From positions 391,866,674-391,930,673 of the forward strand of contig CM062289.1 in assembly GCA_031216915.1 (NCBI GenBank): 64,000 nt of DNA, written 5' to 3'. A model generated the notes under the pieces. That model made no database searches. It had not been told where the DNA came from and saw only the letters and a list, made by a program, of their open reading frames with translations. The stretch comes from Pictodentalium vernedei (Eukaryota; Mollusca; Scaphopoda; Dentaliida; Dentaliidae). Of this stretch, positions 1-11,085 are shown piece after piece (the stretch's first letter is position 1; each line of letters begins with the position of its first letter). Both the position numbers and the translations under genes were made by a program.

Positions 1-530
1 TAAACCAAGGTTTTTACGCTGCCAAGGTGAGAATATGACGAAATGCGAATGGTGTTTTTGTATTGTACTCTGTGAGAATTTAGTAAATTTGGTGGATAAA
101 TGACTAACATCTCTGTTACGCCCCTGTTACAGTGCAGAAATAATTAATTAAGTGACATGTGAAAAGGACTGATATAGAGCAGAAATCTGCCAGAGGAATT
201 CCTATAGTAATTTTTTGCTCTGCATCCTTTGACTTCTAACATTAATTTTCGTAAATTTTTCAATGGGAATTCCTATAGTAAACTTTTGTTGTGTATCATC
301 ATTTTTGGGTATGGCGAATCCTACAGTAAATCCTTGGCTCTGTATCTCCAGCACTGATTTGGGGAACACTACTACAAGAATAAAAATCTTGTTTTTCTCA
401 TGCTTATTACAAAAGTAACACGTGCACTATGTGGTCGAACTCACTCTGATAGTTGATTTTTCTGTAGTAAAAAGGGATTTGTTCTATGGTTAGCAATCTA
501 CTTTTATTTTGTGAAAAGCATAACAGTAAA
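1..530. other. No gene seen; three diverged short direct repeats
   Basis: AT-rich DNA. GAATTCCTATAGTAA-like segments recur at about 196, 267 and 315, each followed by a T-rich stretch and CTSTGTATC-like sequence. No coding signal. Confidence 0.5.
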
Positions 531-537
531 CAATATT

Positions 538-680
538 ATAGGTTATTGTGATGGACTGATGGTAACATGGACTGAGGTTCGCTGATTGGTGCTTTGCATC
601 TCGGTTGAACATTAGCTCCTAGCCACAAACCTCATACAATGTTACCGTCAATTCATCACAATAACATATATGTTCCGATA
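538..680. repeat. Palindromic MITE-like repeat, copy 1
   Basis: TTATTGTGATGGACTGATGG on the left is inverted at the right end (CAATTCATCACAATAA). A second, longer copy lies at 1208-1370. The two copies share arm sequence but differ in the loop. Confidence 0.65.
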
Positions 681-1207
681 AAACCCTACCAAAGCCTAAA
701 ACCCACATCGTGAAATGAACAAGGTAACTTTTAATGATAACATGTTTAGTAAGTAAACCCCTCGTATACTGCATGACGTCACTTGATAAATAATCAATAG
801 ATCAGATAAAGTTCAAGGTCATTCCTTCACAGTTCAAATCTTAAACCGATTTGTAATTTAGACAATACTTCATTCGGAACATCTGCACGTGTGAAAAATC
901 CACTGAAAAGAAGCGGTTGGCAAGTCACTCTATTGATGGCATAATTACGAAATAAGCAGCGTCATTTCAAATATTTCACGTAGTGACGTCAGACAGTAAC
1001 ATATGCTTCTGGAGCCGTAAACACTGAAGAAACTATGCGTGCTCTCATCCAGTCAGAGGGCGAGGATTTTAGCCTTATTGGAACATAAATTTCTGATAGG
1101 TATGCATACACTATTACACTTAACACCCAAAGAAAAGGCAAAGTGACTCTGCACACTTTTTTATTGTTTGAGATTGGTTTGCGGTGATAAAAAGATTATG
1201 GGATGCA
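681..1207. other. No feature recognised
   Basis: AT-rich spacer between the two palindromic copies, without a coding or repeat signal I can support. Confidence 0.4.
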
Positions 1208-1390
1208 ACATTATAAATTATTGTGATGGATTGATGGTAACATGGTCTGAGATTTGCGGCTCGGAGTTTATGTTTAACCAAGACTCGAAGCGTCGAGTTT
1301 GAACATACGCCCCGAACCACAAACCTCAGACCATATTACCGTCAACCCACCACAATAACGTATATGTTCCAATAAAACACTACCCATAGC
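1208..1390. repeat. Palindromic MITE-like repeat, copy 2
   Basis: The arms TTATTGTGATGGATTGATGG and its inverse near 1340-1360 flank a GC-richer loop. After the right arm both copies continue ATATATGTTCCRATAAAAC, so the repeat extends past the palindrome. Confidence 0.65.
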
Positions 1391-1711
1391 CCCAACACAC
1401 CTCTACCATTCTCTTGGAAATTTTGTGGATGGAATTTTAAAGTGAGAACCCTCTCTAATTTTCTCCTTTTGCAATTGGATCTAAAGGAAATATACTGAGT
1501 CATAAAAAGAAAATATAAACAAACTCTGAGGAGCTTCTTTTTTTTAGTATTATCGACTTTAATCCCAAACAAATTATTATAAATTCATTTTTCGAGTCTA
1601 CCTGTATGAATTTGCATAATTTCATGTTCTTACTGTTGCTAGCGTCACGACAGGACGTCGCAATTCAGGCATGGGGTGAAATGAAAAGTCCACACATGCA
1701 GTCAATAACGT

Positions 1712-2718
1712 GTATGTCCACCGTTTGCCTCTTGGATGGTAAGACATCGACGGCGCATGGACCTGATAAGTCTCTGGATGTCACCTTGTGTTATTGTGTT
1801 CCACTCTTACCTTAGACCATTACGTAAATCGCCTAACGTCTGAAGATCATGAAGTCGTGCCAGACAGTCGAATTAATCCCAAAGATGCTCGATTGGCGAC
1901 AAATCTGGCAAAAGTTGGGGGTCAGGGAAGAAATTCGATGCTCTGCTCCTCAAGAAAGTCACGACAGATACTCGCCACGTGACATCGGACATTGTCTTGC
2001 TGGAATAAGTGCAATCCGACGTTAGCGTTGAACAACGGGACAACAACAGCATTTAGAATTTCGTCCCTATATCGCTGTCTATTCAGATTACCATCGATGA
2101 AGATCAACTGCGTTCGATGGTGCAAGGAAATTCCTGCCCAAACCAATACACTACTCCCGCCGAAACGGTCGTATTCCCACACGCAAGCGTCAGAAAACCG
2201 TTCTCCTCGTCAGTGATACACTCTTCCCCTACCACCAGCGCACCGTAGACAAAATCGTGATTCAACACTAAAGAGAACTGTACTCCAACGCTGCTGAATC
2301 CAGCGAACACGCTGACGTACCCATTCCATTCTAACGGTACGATGACGTTGGGTAAGGAGTGGTCCGTGGTATGGACGCCTACTTCAGATGCCGTGTTCGG
2401 CAAGTCTGTTGCGGACAGTTTGTGCACTGATTCTATTGTTAGTTCTACCAGGAGTAATTGCTGCTGTCCTCGTCACCGGACGGAAGCAATCCCGCAAGTG
2501 AGACGTCCTGGTGTGTCGGTCTTGTGCAGGGTCGTAACTCTTGGTCGACCTGAACGCGGTCGGTCGGCAGTATATCCAGTGTTCTATACCTTCCAATGAG
2601 ACGGTAAATAGTAGCCACAGTGACTTCAAACTCAACAGCGAGCTCATCTGGAGGTATCCCAGCCTCATGCATACCAATGGCACGCAACCTCTGATTTTCG
2701 GTTAACCTTGCCTTTTTT
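1712..2718 (-). pseudogene. Tc1/mariner transposase relic
   Basis: Read on the minus strand over several frames: helix-turn-helix part LRAIGMHEAGIPPDELAVEF and VTVATIYRLIGRY, then HLRDCFRPVTRTAAITPGRT and RISAQTVRNRLAEHGI, then SVLVWAGISLHHRTQLIFID, LHLFQQDNVRCHVASICRDF and, in a shifted frame, PDLSPIEHLWD followed by a stop. The QQDN Asp and the PIEHLWD Glu mark the DD34E catalytic type. At least three frame changes and internal stops make it non-functional. Terminal repeats were not found. Confidence 0.88.
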
Positions 2719-3190
2719 TAAAATGTCGGAAGACAAAAACTAGCGTGTTTTCTCAATAACCAGGCTTTCTAGCACAACATAACAGAAAGAAAATCGTCGG
2801 TCACCCATTCAGTTTGACATTGTCGGGTAGCACGTGCTATTTTGAAATCCGTAGCAAAATTGTATAAGGTTGGGTAGACAACAACAACATGTCATTAAAC
2901 TCTTTGCATGACTTCTTGTCCACAAACATGCAACATTAGAACTATTATATTCCATCTTTTGTGCTATTTTTTCTTATTTGTTTCTATTATACTTTCTTTT
3001 TTGACTCAGTATATATAGAATATACCCATAGTAGCTTGGTGTATCAAATGTTCACCACGATCGTCGGATTAATAAGAGTTAGTTTAAATGTTGAATAAAT
3101 CAATATTATTACCACTTTAGCGTGCGTTCTCTAGTATATTAACACAATTTTACCTTTACGGTAAAAGTGCATAATGCACAGACTCAAACC
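2719..3190. other. No gene seen
   Basis: AT-rich spacer after the Tc1 relic. No open frame or repeat family recognised. Confidence 0.4.
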
Positions 3191-4370
3191 CAAAGTTGTG
3201 TGTTAACGTGGTTAACAGCCCGCTTCCGGCTAAATGTTTCGTTAACGGCCCCGGCTCCGGTTACAATTTATGTAATCAGTCATACCAAACGCGCCACTGG
3301 TTCCGAGATGATGAAACGCGCTTAACTGCAATGAATGTTAAAAAAACACATGGAATTTGTGTGATTTCTCCATTACTTCGGTGATGAAGCATTCGAATTG
3401 TCAAAGTGAGTGTAATTAATTCATTACGGTAGGTTTTTGTTAGTAGATTTCGGGAGAAGGCGAATTTTTCGTGGCAAACAAAAATATTTAAATTAGGCTA
3501 TCATGTGATTGGCCACATGACGTTTTGTTTATCTAGAAACAGACGACACATGTCTTTTAGTTAAATGTCATTGCGAAAACTCGGGATGTCACAATCAAGT
3601 GAACTTGATGAAGGACCTTTGGATTTAACCATTTTAGAAGTGGTAATAATAGTAATAACAAGATTTTTTGGGGCGTCCCTGTTTATTATTACCACTCAAT
3701 CTATAAGTTACTAGTCGATTAACATAAGTTTGGGGGCCTGTTAAAACTCCATAATTTCAGTGACGTCATTCGACGGAACCGGGCCGCGGGCGATAATGGT
3801 ATAAATGGCCATGAGCGGCCCGCGGCCCGGCTATTCTTAGATTCCATGGTCTAATGAATTACTCCCATTCGGATGACTTCCCTTTGTATTTCTGAACTGA
3901 AGTCAAACGCACGATCGAAACAGAAATATCGAACCGACTTTAGTGATTATTTCTTCCAGCAATTCCCTCGTGCGGTTAGCTATAACAGGGAGTGGTAATA
4001 GTAATAATATGATTGTTGTCAGGCATCATGATTCATTAGCGGCCCTGCAGCAATGATGTGCAGTCCTTGGGCTTATTAACGGCCCCCAACTTCGTCTCGG
4101 GCCTTTAATAAACCCTTGGGCTGTTCATCATTGCTGCAGGGCCGCTAATGAACCATAATGCCCTCCAAAATCATGTTATTGTTATATTAAGTGCCCTCCA
4201 GGAATTATTAACAGCCTTCGGGCCATTAACAGCTCTCGACTTCGCCTCGGGCTGTCAATGGACCTCCTGGCTGTTAATCATTCCTGTCGGGCCGTTAATA
4301 AACCGTAACGCCCTCCAAAATCATGTTATTGGTATATTCACACCTGCAAATCTGGTTTTATTTACATGAA
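3191..4370. repeat. GC-rich palindromic block with inverted and direct repeats
   Basis: About 3776-3834 forms a hairpin around GGGCCGCGGGC and its inverse. CATTAGCGGCCCTGCAGCAA at 4032 is inverted at about 4126-4150. Then GCCCTCCAAAATCATGTTAT at 4160 is repeated directly at 4310. GGCC-TTAAT motifs recur throughout. Related sequence appears at 24660-24790. Confidence 0.6.
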
Positions 4371-4611
4371 CACCGGTGGGCAGTACTTCCGCTGACAATT
4401 TTATCACCAAAACGAAATAGAAAACGAAACGCGCAAATTACAGGGTCTTTTTCATTTTAATAACATACTATTTCGAGTTATGGATGCTTTATTAACATGA
4501 GACAATGTATGTTTGTTAATTTTTGGTATCGTGTGAGGTAAACTTATTTAAAAACGTAATAAATAATTGCCGGTTTCATTGCATTCTTCACGAGGCGACG
4601 AGTGATAAATT

Positions 4612-4962
4612 TAGTCAAGTTTGCTCAGTAGGTAGAGGTGCAGGCTGCAAGCCGAGAGGTCCTTGGTTCGAATCCCACCTGTGGCAACCGCGTTGTGTCA
4701 TTGGGCAAGACATTTCACCCCAATTGCCCACATGGGGGCACGTGGCGTGGTATACTAAGGCGTACTGCACGTCGATTGTGCACCTGTCTTCAACCATTGC
4801 CAACCCTGCTTATGTGGAGTTAGTATGCTGGGGAGCTGACAGTTGCTCGCTGGTTCTCTCATGGTACTCTAGCTTCCTCGACCTGTAAAACTATTTGTGG
4901 TCATGATTCGCCATTGTGCAGAAATATATGACCGTAAACACCAATAATTAAATAAATAAATT
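4612..4962 (+). repeat. tRNA-derived SINE, near full length
   Basis: The head has pol III A-box-like GCTCAGTAGGTAGAGG and B-box GGTTCGAATCCC. The body follows (TGTCATTGGGCAAGACATTT ... CTGACAGTTGCTCGCTGG), with a tail of AATAAATAAATAA. It is the same family as 9860-10200. Confidence 0.85.
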
Positions 4963-5029
4963 ATCTTCACTGTTTGACATCCTAGCCTCAGTGCACCCAT
5001 TATACACCCGTTATTATAATAGATTAAAT

Positions 5030-5140
5030 GTTCAGGTTATCTCTGGAATACAGCTAAGAGACCAAAGCCATGTTAACTGAATATTTTTTATTGGCAAAGA
5101 GGCTACTCAATTAACAGGGTTCCACTGTCTATTATAAAAA
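5030..5140 (-). repeat. pogo-like MITE terminal fragment
   Basis: CAATTAACAGGGTTCCACTG matches the inverted end of the family seen complete at 20546-20961. Confidence 0.6.
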
Positions 5141-5269
5141 AAGCCATTCAGACTTTATTTCTCCAATATTTTGTATCAAAAATATAGCTTATGACCCCTA
5201 ATTAGCACAATCTTTTTAAGTCATTATATTAATTATTTTATTTTGCAAGTGTCATCTTCTCGTCAGGGT

Positions 5270-5454
5270 AGTTCAAGGGTCTCAAAACATAGGTTATGAC
5301 CCCCTTGTTGGAATGAGCTCGACGAGCCCATTCCAATGAAGGGTCATAACCTATGTTTTTGAGACCAAAAAATGAAAAAAATAACGAATATTAATTGGCG
5401 ATTTCTGAGAATAGCGCCGACCGGTTTTTGCTGTTACGATGGGTAAAGGGTTAA
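5270..5454. mobile_element. piggyBac-like MITE family A, 5' truncated
   Basis: Central hairpin GGTTATGACCCC ... GGGGTCATAACC with GAGCTCGACGAGC at the turn. The right end is GGTAAAGGG followed by TTAA at 5451-5454. The left end is disrupted. Confidence 0.75.
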
Positions 5455-5461
5455 GTGATTT

Positions 5462-5625
5462 GGTGTTAATTCAGGACTTCCACCCCAAGCATTGGTGAAA
5501 AGGTCCTATTTTACCAGTAAAATAGAGCCTGTTTGCCACAGTAAACAAGCAATGCCTCACCTCCTGGGGTCCCCACAGGAGGTGAGGCATTGCTTGTTTA
5601 CTGTGGTAAAAAAGCAATGCCTCAC
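5462..5625. repeat. Dispersed repeat Q carrying a hairpin
   Basis: CTTCCACCCCAAGCATTGGT followed by PolY/CAGTAAAACAGA-type sequence is a repeat also seen near 12132, 22112, 26055, 39512 and 41150. Here GTAAACAAGCAATGCCTCAC is immediately inverted (5545-5615). Confidence 0.55.
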
Positions 5626-5902
5626 CAATATTCCACTTGATCTTTTAGAGAACATTCTGGCTATATGCAGCCAGCACTATGTTCAAAAATCCCCCATACG
5701 GCATTCAAATTTTGTTATTTCGAAAATTTTTGCTTCGAAACTAGGTCATGGCTCTTCATTGGGCTCAGCTCATCAAGCTCATTCCAATGAATGGTCATAA
5801 GCTGTTTTTGAGGCAAAAAAAATTTTTTTTCATTTAATCAATTTTTCACACATATTTCACAAGTTGTGTGAGGTGTTAGGTTAATGGTTTGGAGATGGTT
5901 AA

Positions 5903-6275
5903 CCTTTCACCCAACACACACATTTTCAAAATTTGTTTATTTTTTTTTCTCAGATTTTCCAAAATATTCCAACAGAACCATATCATGCTATGTCTCATTG
6001 GAATGAGCTCGACATGATATGGTTTTATTAAAATCTTGAAAAATATTGTGTGTGTGTGTGGCTGAGAGCATATTTTTAAAATTTGTTAATTTTTTTTTTC
6101 AAATTTTTAAAAAAATTTCAACAACACCATATCATGCCACTCCCCATTGGAATGAGCTCATTCCATTGAGGGGTCACATGATATGTTTTTATTGAAATCT
6201 TTAAAAATATCTTTTCCTTAACTGCTCAATTTGTACATTATGCAGATTGATGCAGCCTATTTGTTAGGTAAACTG
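5903..6275. mobile_element. piggyBac-like MITE family B with two hairpin cores
   Basis: It opens after TTAA with CCTTTCACCCAAC and closes GGTAAACTGTTAA. Two successive cores (CATATCATG ... TTGGAATGAGCTC) occupy 5970-6025 and 6125-6190, so this copy is a partial dimer. Confidence 0.55.
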
Positions 6276-6366
6276 TTAAAGTGGAACCTTTTTACTTTTT
6301 TAACTTTTCTTTTATGTATTTTTATTTCAGGGTAGGGTAAGCAGTTTTATAGAAGAGTTTCATTAA

Positions 6367-6607
6367 CCCTTTACCTAACGAATCGGCCGCATCCGCCCGC
6401 GTAAAATGCAAATTCAGCAGTTGAAAAAATATTATTTTTCAAAAAATTTCAACAAAACCATATCATGTGACCCCTCGTTGGAACGAGCTCGTCGAGCTCG
6501 TTCCAACGAGGGGTCACATGATATGGTTTTGTTGAAATTTTTTGAAAAATTTGAAATAATGATATTTAAAATAATAAATTTTGATATCGTCTTCGTTGGG
6601 TAAAGGG
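6367..6607. mobile_element. piggyBac-like MITE family B, intact
   Basis: TTAA at 6363-6366 and 6608-6611 flank CCCTTTACCTAACG ... GTTGGGTAAAGGG. The centre is a near-perfect hairpin of about 55-bp arms (AACAAAACCATATCATGTGA at the base, GAGCTCGTCGAGCTC at the turn). Confidence 0.85.
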
Positions 6608-6611
6608 TTAA

Positions 6612-7151
6612 AATTCATTGGTGACAAAATCTATGTCTTGGTTTTAAGTCAGCAAATACAATATTTTTTGTATAGCTAGGCAGTTTTGTAAAAGTTGGCT
6701 GAAAAAAAATAAATGACAAGCTGTGGTACAGCAGCTCCACTGCTGGCTCCGCCTGGCTGGCGGTGGTTTCAGGCCAGTAGCGTAGATAAAGGGGGTGGGG
6801 TGGGGGGGTGGTTGGGGGGCAGAGGCCCCCCCACCAGAAGTTTTGTCAGAAATTTTTTGGGACCATTTTTAGGTGAATTTATGCCTAGTAACATTAAAAT
6901 GCTAGCTTTGGGGATAAAAACATGCCATTTTGGGTAAATTTTGGGTAGAAAAGACCAATTTTCAGTACATTTGCAGTAAACAACAGACTCTTTCTGTTTG
7001 TTTGTGTTTTTGTTGTTGTTGTTACACTGTCGGAAAATTTTCGGTCTCTCGGAAAATTTTGGGCTTGCCCCTCTGCCAGCGAAAAGCTATCTACGCCACT
7101 GTTTCAGGCCAAAGCTTCAAGATTTAATAGAAGCTATTTTTTTATTTATAG
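6612..7151. other. Spacer before the dehydrogenase exon
   Basis: Holds G-rich runs (6795-6835) and low-complexity T runs. No coding exon recognised. Its end is the presumed intron of the 7152 exon. Confidence 0.4.
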
Positions 7152-7298
7152 CTGAATGGAAGATTTGGCACAGTTGAAGAATGTGGTTTAGCATGCCTGT
7201 ATCTGGCTGCAGATGCAACATTTTGTACAGGAATAAATATTAATATGTCTGGGGGAGCAGAACTGACTTATGGAAAGAAAACACAAATGGATGACTAA
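7152..7298 (+). CDS. HSD17B14-like short-chain dehydrogenase, last coding exon
   Basis: A polypyrimidine-rich acceptor (TTTATTTATAG) precedes an open 48-codon stretch ending in TAA. It reads LNGRFGTVEECGLACLYLAA, DATFCTGININMSGGAELTY, GKKTQMDD. This matches the C-terminal part of 17-beta-hydroxysteroid dehydrogenase type 14, including the F-C-T-G-I motif and G-G-A-E-L-x-Y-G-x-K near the end. Family knowledge: SDR enzymes use NAD(P)(H) to oxidise or reduce hydroxyl and keto groups; HSD17B14 acts on hydroxysteroids and some sugars in the cytosol. The Rossmann core and the YxxxK catalytic pair belong to upstream exons, which I did not find in 1-7151. They may lie outside the window, or this may be an orphan exon. 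Confidence 0.8.
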   Translation: MNGRFGTVEECGLACLYLAADATFCTGININMSGGAELTYGKKTQMDD

Positions 7299-7346
7299 GG
7301 TTCATTTTTTCATTGTTTTGCTTCTGAACTTGACTTTCCTGAGTGA

Positions 7347-7995
7347 ACTGGACTAAGCCCTTTACCAACAAAATGGCCCCATCATAATTTACAAATTAAA
7401 GAGCTGAAAAAAAGATTTCCCCAAACTTCAACAAAACCATATCATCCCATTCTGGACACCACCTCGAATCTGATACAAATCACAGGACATGCACATTATC
7501 ATGATAATATGTATTTATCTTACAATCAACATGTATTTTGTCTGTATTAACTCCGCAACTGTCGTGTATCTGACCCCCTGATACAGATGTTAGTATCAGG
7601 GGGTCGGATACAAGCACGTTCCTTTCATGTGAGTTCCATTTTTCTCTTTTTGTTCATCCGTACGAATAGTTCGTTATATATTCGTCTACATTCTTGACTT
7701 ATCCGCAATATATTGTAAGATAAAATGATTATTACCATTATGTGGATGTACAAAATATGTATCCGAGTCTCACTCTGGGTTCTAAGGGTAGATAATGACT
7801 CGTCTTCGACTCGTCGTGATCTGCCTTTAGAACCCGGAGCTCGACTCGGATACATATTTTGTACATCCACATAATGGTAATAATCTCTATTTATCTTTTA
7901 ACCTTTTACCCAATGCAATCTATATCAAAATTTGTTATTTTACTTTTTTTCTTTCAGATTTAAAAAAAATTCAACAAAACCATATCATGTGCAAG
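7347..7995. repeat. Interrupted family B MITE pieces with two other inverted repeats
   Basis: CCCTTTACCAACA ... AACAAAACCATATCATC (7353-7446) and CCTTTTACCCAATG ... CATATCATGTG (7908-7991) are family B ends. Between them are hairpins at about 7563-7613 (TATCTGACCCCCTGATAC) and 7719-7885 (ATTATGTGGATGTACAAAAT inverted at the far end). Confidence 0.55.
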
Positions 7996-8925
7996 CCTGA
8001 AAATAATTTTCATTGCGCTTCCAGACAAAATGTCAGACACCAAATGAATCATGTCTGTCTTTTAAGAATGATATCTGACATGTTACAAAATGGAGTTTGA
8101 GTATTCGAAATAATGTGTTTTGGGTGTACATGTTCCTTCATCTTAAAACTGCTCAGAATTCATCCAACCATACCTTGTTTGGCAGGGGTCAATGAGCCCT
8201 GCCAAACAAGGTATGACTGGTTTCATTCTGAAATGGAACTGAATTCAATGAATGCCCTTCAGACATAATTTAGATACATGTATGGCTATATCAAATCATA
8301 TTCCTTCACATGCTGTTACAACTGATGAGCTGTACAGTCACTTTCTTCACACTTCCAAACTTGTCAGGACCAGAGATCACAATATTCATTAATTTTAGGC
8401 TTGCTAGTTATGTACATGATTTTCAGCATGCATGATGTTTTGATCACTAAACTTCATTGATAATTTTAGCATCAGACATTTTGACTGATGATTTTAAACC
8501 TCAGTCAGACATTGGCCTTTTTGTACCTGACATTGTCCTTGTCTGACCACTTATTTTCTGGTATGATCATGTGATAGCTCATTCCAGTGTGGGGATCGAA
8601 CCGTGGGTCTTTTGGTTTGAAGTTCAATTCCATAACAACTAAACCATTCTACTACATTTGGTTGGTAAAATCAGAATGTGAGTGTGTATGAACCAGGAAT
8701 CAGGGGCGTAGGAAGCTTATAATATTGGTGGGGGGGGGTATTGTAAATGGGAGCTTGTAGGGGACAGCATGGCCGCCTTTGGTGGCCAGTTCTGCGTTGC
8801 CGAACCCAGGGGGGAGAGCAGGAGGGAGATACCAGGAAAATTTGTGAAATATGAACTACTGAGAGCTCATTTCCTCGATTCTCAAGTGAAAAAAATCAAG
8901 GTATTGTTGCTATTAATTTTTGGTG
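7996..8925. other. No gene; small hairpin and tRNA-like SINE remnant
   Basis: CATACCTTGTTTGGCAGGG is inverted at 8190-8215. GGGGATCGAACCGTGGGTCT near 8590 is a reversed tRNA-type SINE head fragment. The rest is AT-rich without recognised signal. Confidence 0.5.
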
Positions 8926-8930
8926 TTTAT

Positions 8931-9171
8931 CCCTTTACCTAACATGAAAAGCAGACGACACTTCGAAAAAAATTCTTGAATAACTAATTTTTTCATTTTT
9001 TGTCTCCAAAACACAGGTTATGACCCTTCATTGGAACAAGCTCGACGAGCTTGTTCAATGAGGGGTCATAACCTATGTTTTTGAGACAAAAAATGAAAGA
9101 AATCATGAAAATTAATTGGCGATTTTTGGGAATAGCGCTGGCCGGTTTTGGCCGTTACGCTCGGTAAAGGG
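8931..9171. mobile_element. piggyBac-like MITE family A
   Basis: CCCTTTACCTAACATG ... CGGTAAAGGG with the GGTTATGACCC hairpin. The right flank is TTAA, the left flank TTAT (one base changed). Confidence 0.82.
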
Positions 9172-9544
9172 TTAAAGGAGGATGTATGTCAGAGAGGAAG
9201 ATGTTAACCTGTTGAGCATCAAATCAGTCGGTGACATCAGCTACCAACTTTTAGAAAAGTCTGGAAACATATGTAATTGAATTTCAGAAATTACAGGCTC
9301 TTGAAAAGTCTTCAAAATGTGTAATTTAAAAAAAAGGGTTAGGAAAGATTTGGAAAATGAGCTCTCTCCCCACTTTTTTTTTTCCACAGACATGCAACAT
9401 GATTTACATGACCACAATGAATATTTAAAATTTGAAAGCATGCAAATGTGTCAGTGTAATTCATTGCTCTAATCTCTTATCTGCAATGTAAACAAATTAC
9501 TTGCTTTTGGTGTTGTGGCTCAATGGTTAGTGCATTGGACTTAA

Positions 9545-9792
9545 CCCTTTACCCAATGTAACAGACAAATCCGGCCAGCACTATTCACAAAAATCGGCAA
9601 TTAATTTTCATTATTTTTTTCATTTTTTGTCTCAAAAACATAGGTTATGACCCCCTCATTGGAACGAGGTTGCCAAGCTCGTTCCTCCAACGAGGGGTCA
9701 TAACCTATGTTTTTCAGACAAAAAATGAAAAAAATGAGATATTCAAGAATTATTTTTGTAAGTGTCCTCTGCTTTTCATGTTAGGTAAAGGG
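9545..9792. mobile_element. piggyBac-like MITE family A inserted in a SINE
   Basis: TTAA 9541-9544 and 9793-9796 flank CCCTTTACCCAATG ... TTAGGTAAAGGG. The hairpin core GGTTATGACCCC is present. Confidence 0.88.
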
Positions 9793-9859
9793 TTAAAACC
9801 AAAAGTCTCATGGTGCGATCCTGGCCAGCACTAACTGCAGTAGGTTTTAGTACACGGCA

Positions 9860-10200
9860 TGGGGGGCGGGGGGGTGGCTCAGTTGGTAGAGGTGCAGGCT
9901 GCAAGCCGAGAGGTCCTCGGTTTGAATCCCACCTGTGGCAACGGAGTTGTTTCCTTGGGCAAGACACTTCACCCCCCATTGCCCACGTGGGAGCACGGTG
10001 ACATTGTGTACGTCGATCTTGCACCGGTCTTCAACCAATGCCAACCCTGCTTGTGTGGAGTCAGTATGTTGGGGAGCTGACAGCTGCTCGGTGGTTCTCT
10101 CTGGGTACTCCGGCTTCCTCCACCCATAAAACTGTCGTGGTCATGATTAGCCATTGTGCAGAAATATGTGACCTTAAAACACCAATAAATAAATAAATAA
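9860..10200 (+). repeat. tRNA-derived SINE, full length, with target duplication
   Basis: Flanked by GTACACGGCA at 9850-9859 and 10201-10210. Head GTGGCTCAGTTGGTAGAGG plus B-box GGTTTGAATCCC, body, and AATAAATAAATAA tail. 341 bp. Confidence 0.93.
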
Positions 10201-10589
10201 GTACACGGCAATAAGGCACTTTATCCTGATTGTTCAAGTGGGGGCATGGTGGTGCTGTGTACTAAGGCTTATTGCATGTCGGTGGTGCACAGCTTTCAAT
10301 GAATACTAATCTTGCTTGTGCCGAGTTAGTGCGTTAGTGTGTTGCTGAGCTCTGACACTGCTAAAGCTTCTTTCTCAGGTACCCTGGCTTCCTCCACCCA
10401 TAAAACTGTCTGACAAGAGGTGCTCTTGGCTGTCAAAAGTGTCATTAAACCCCACTAAATAAATAAAGTGGCATTTGGTCAAATCTTCAGTTGATTCGGT
10501 TAATTTCTTCTCCTCTGGAGTAGCCATTGGACTGAAAGATCATTCAAGTAAAAGACATTATCAAACCACGACATACACACCAAAGAGTG

Positions 10590-10800
10590 GCTAGCGAGCA
10601 ATAGCCACTTTGCCTGTAAAAAGTATTCAATTAACAAGTGTATACAATTAACAGGAATTTGGTCATTTTCCCATATTCTAGTGTTAAAATCAGCATCTAT
10701 TTCATTTTTCTTATTAGCGCTCATTGAGCTCTGTCAAACAAAATGTAACAGATTAAATTCCTATACAGTGGAGCCCACTTAATTGGGTGTCTTTTAAATA
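10590..10800 (-). repeat. pogo-like MITE fragment
   Basis: Reverse copy with GAATAGCCACTTTG-like start, the GAGCTCTGTCAAACAAA core arm and TACAGTGGAGCCCACTTAAT end at 10764. Confidence 0.65.
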
Positions 10801-10842
10801 AACAAAACCATTTACTATACCTTCAGAGCAATTTGATCTGTT

Positions 10843-11085
10843 GACCCTTTACTGGACAACTCAGCAGCAACTGCCCACATAGTATCCAAATTCAGCAGCT
10901 GAGATATTCTTTTTCAACAAAACCATATTATGGGAACCCTCACTTGAATGATCTCATTGAGCTCGTTCCAGTGGGGGGTGGGGTGGGGGAGAGGGGTGGT
11001 CACATGATATGGTTTTGTTGAAGCTTTTTGGAAAATTTTAATAAGTAATATTTAAAGTAATAAATTTTGATAAGGCCAAACAAAA
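10843..11085. mobile_element. piggyBac-like MITE family B, diverged
   Basis: ACCCTTTACTGGAC at the left. The core AACAAAACCATATTATG is inverted after a G-rich loop at 10970-11000. The right end is unclear. Confidence 0.6.

Larger units (their letters stand above)
9511..10467 (+). repeat. Older tRNA-type SINE split by a MITE and by a younger SINE
   Basis: The head GTTGTGGCTCAATGGTTAGT (9511) continues after the MITE (AAACCAAAAGTCTCATGG). The body resumes after 10210 and ends TCATTAAACCCCACTAAATA. Removing the two inserts leaves one continuous SINE. Confidence 0.8.

Noticed and set aside
4619-4690. tRNA gene
   Set aside because: A and B boxes are present but the segment continues into a SINE body and tail, and the same head recurs at 9860 and 32570.
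4523-4888. 121-codon open frame
   Set aside because: It reads through a SINE head and body.
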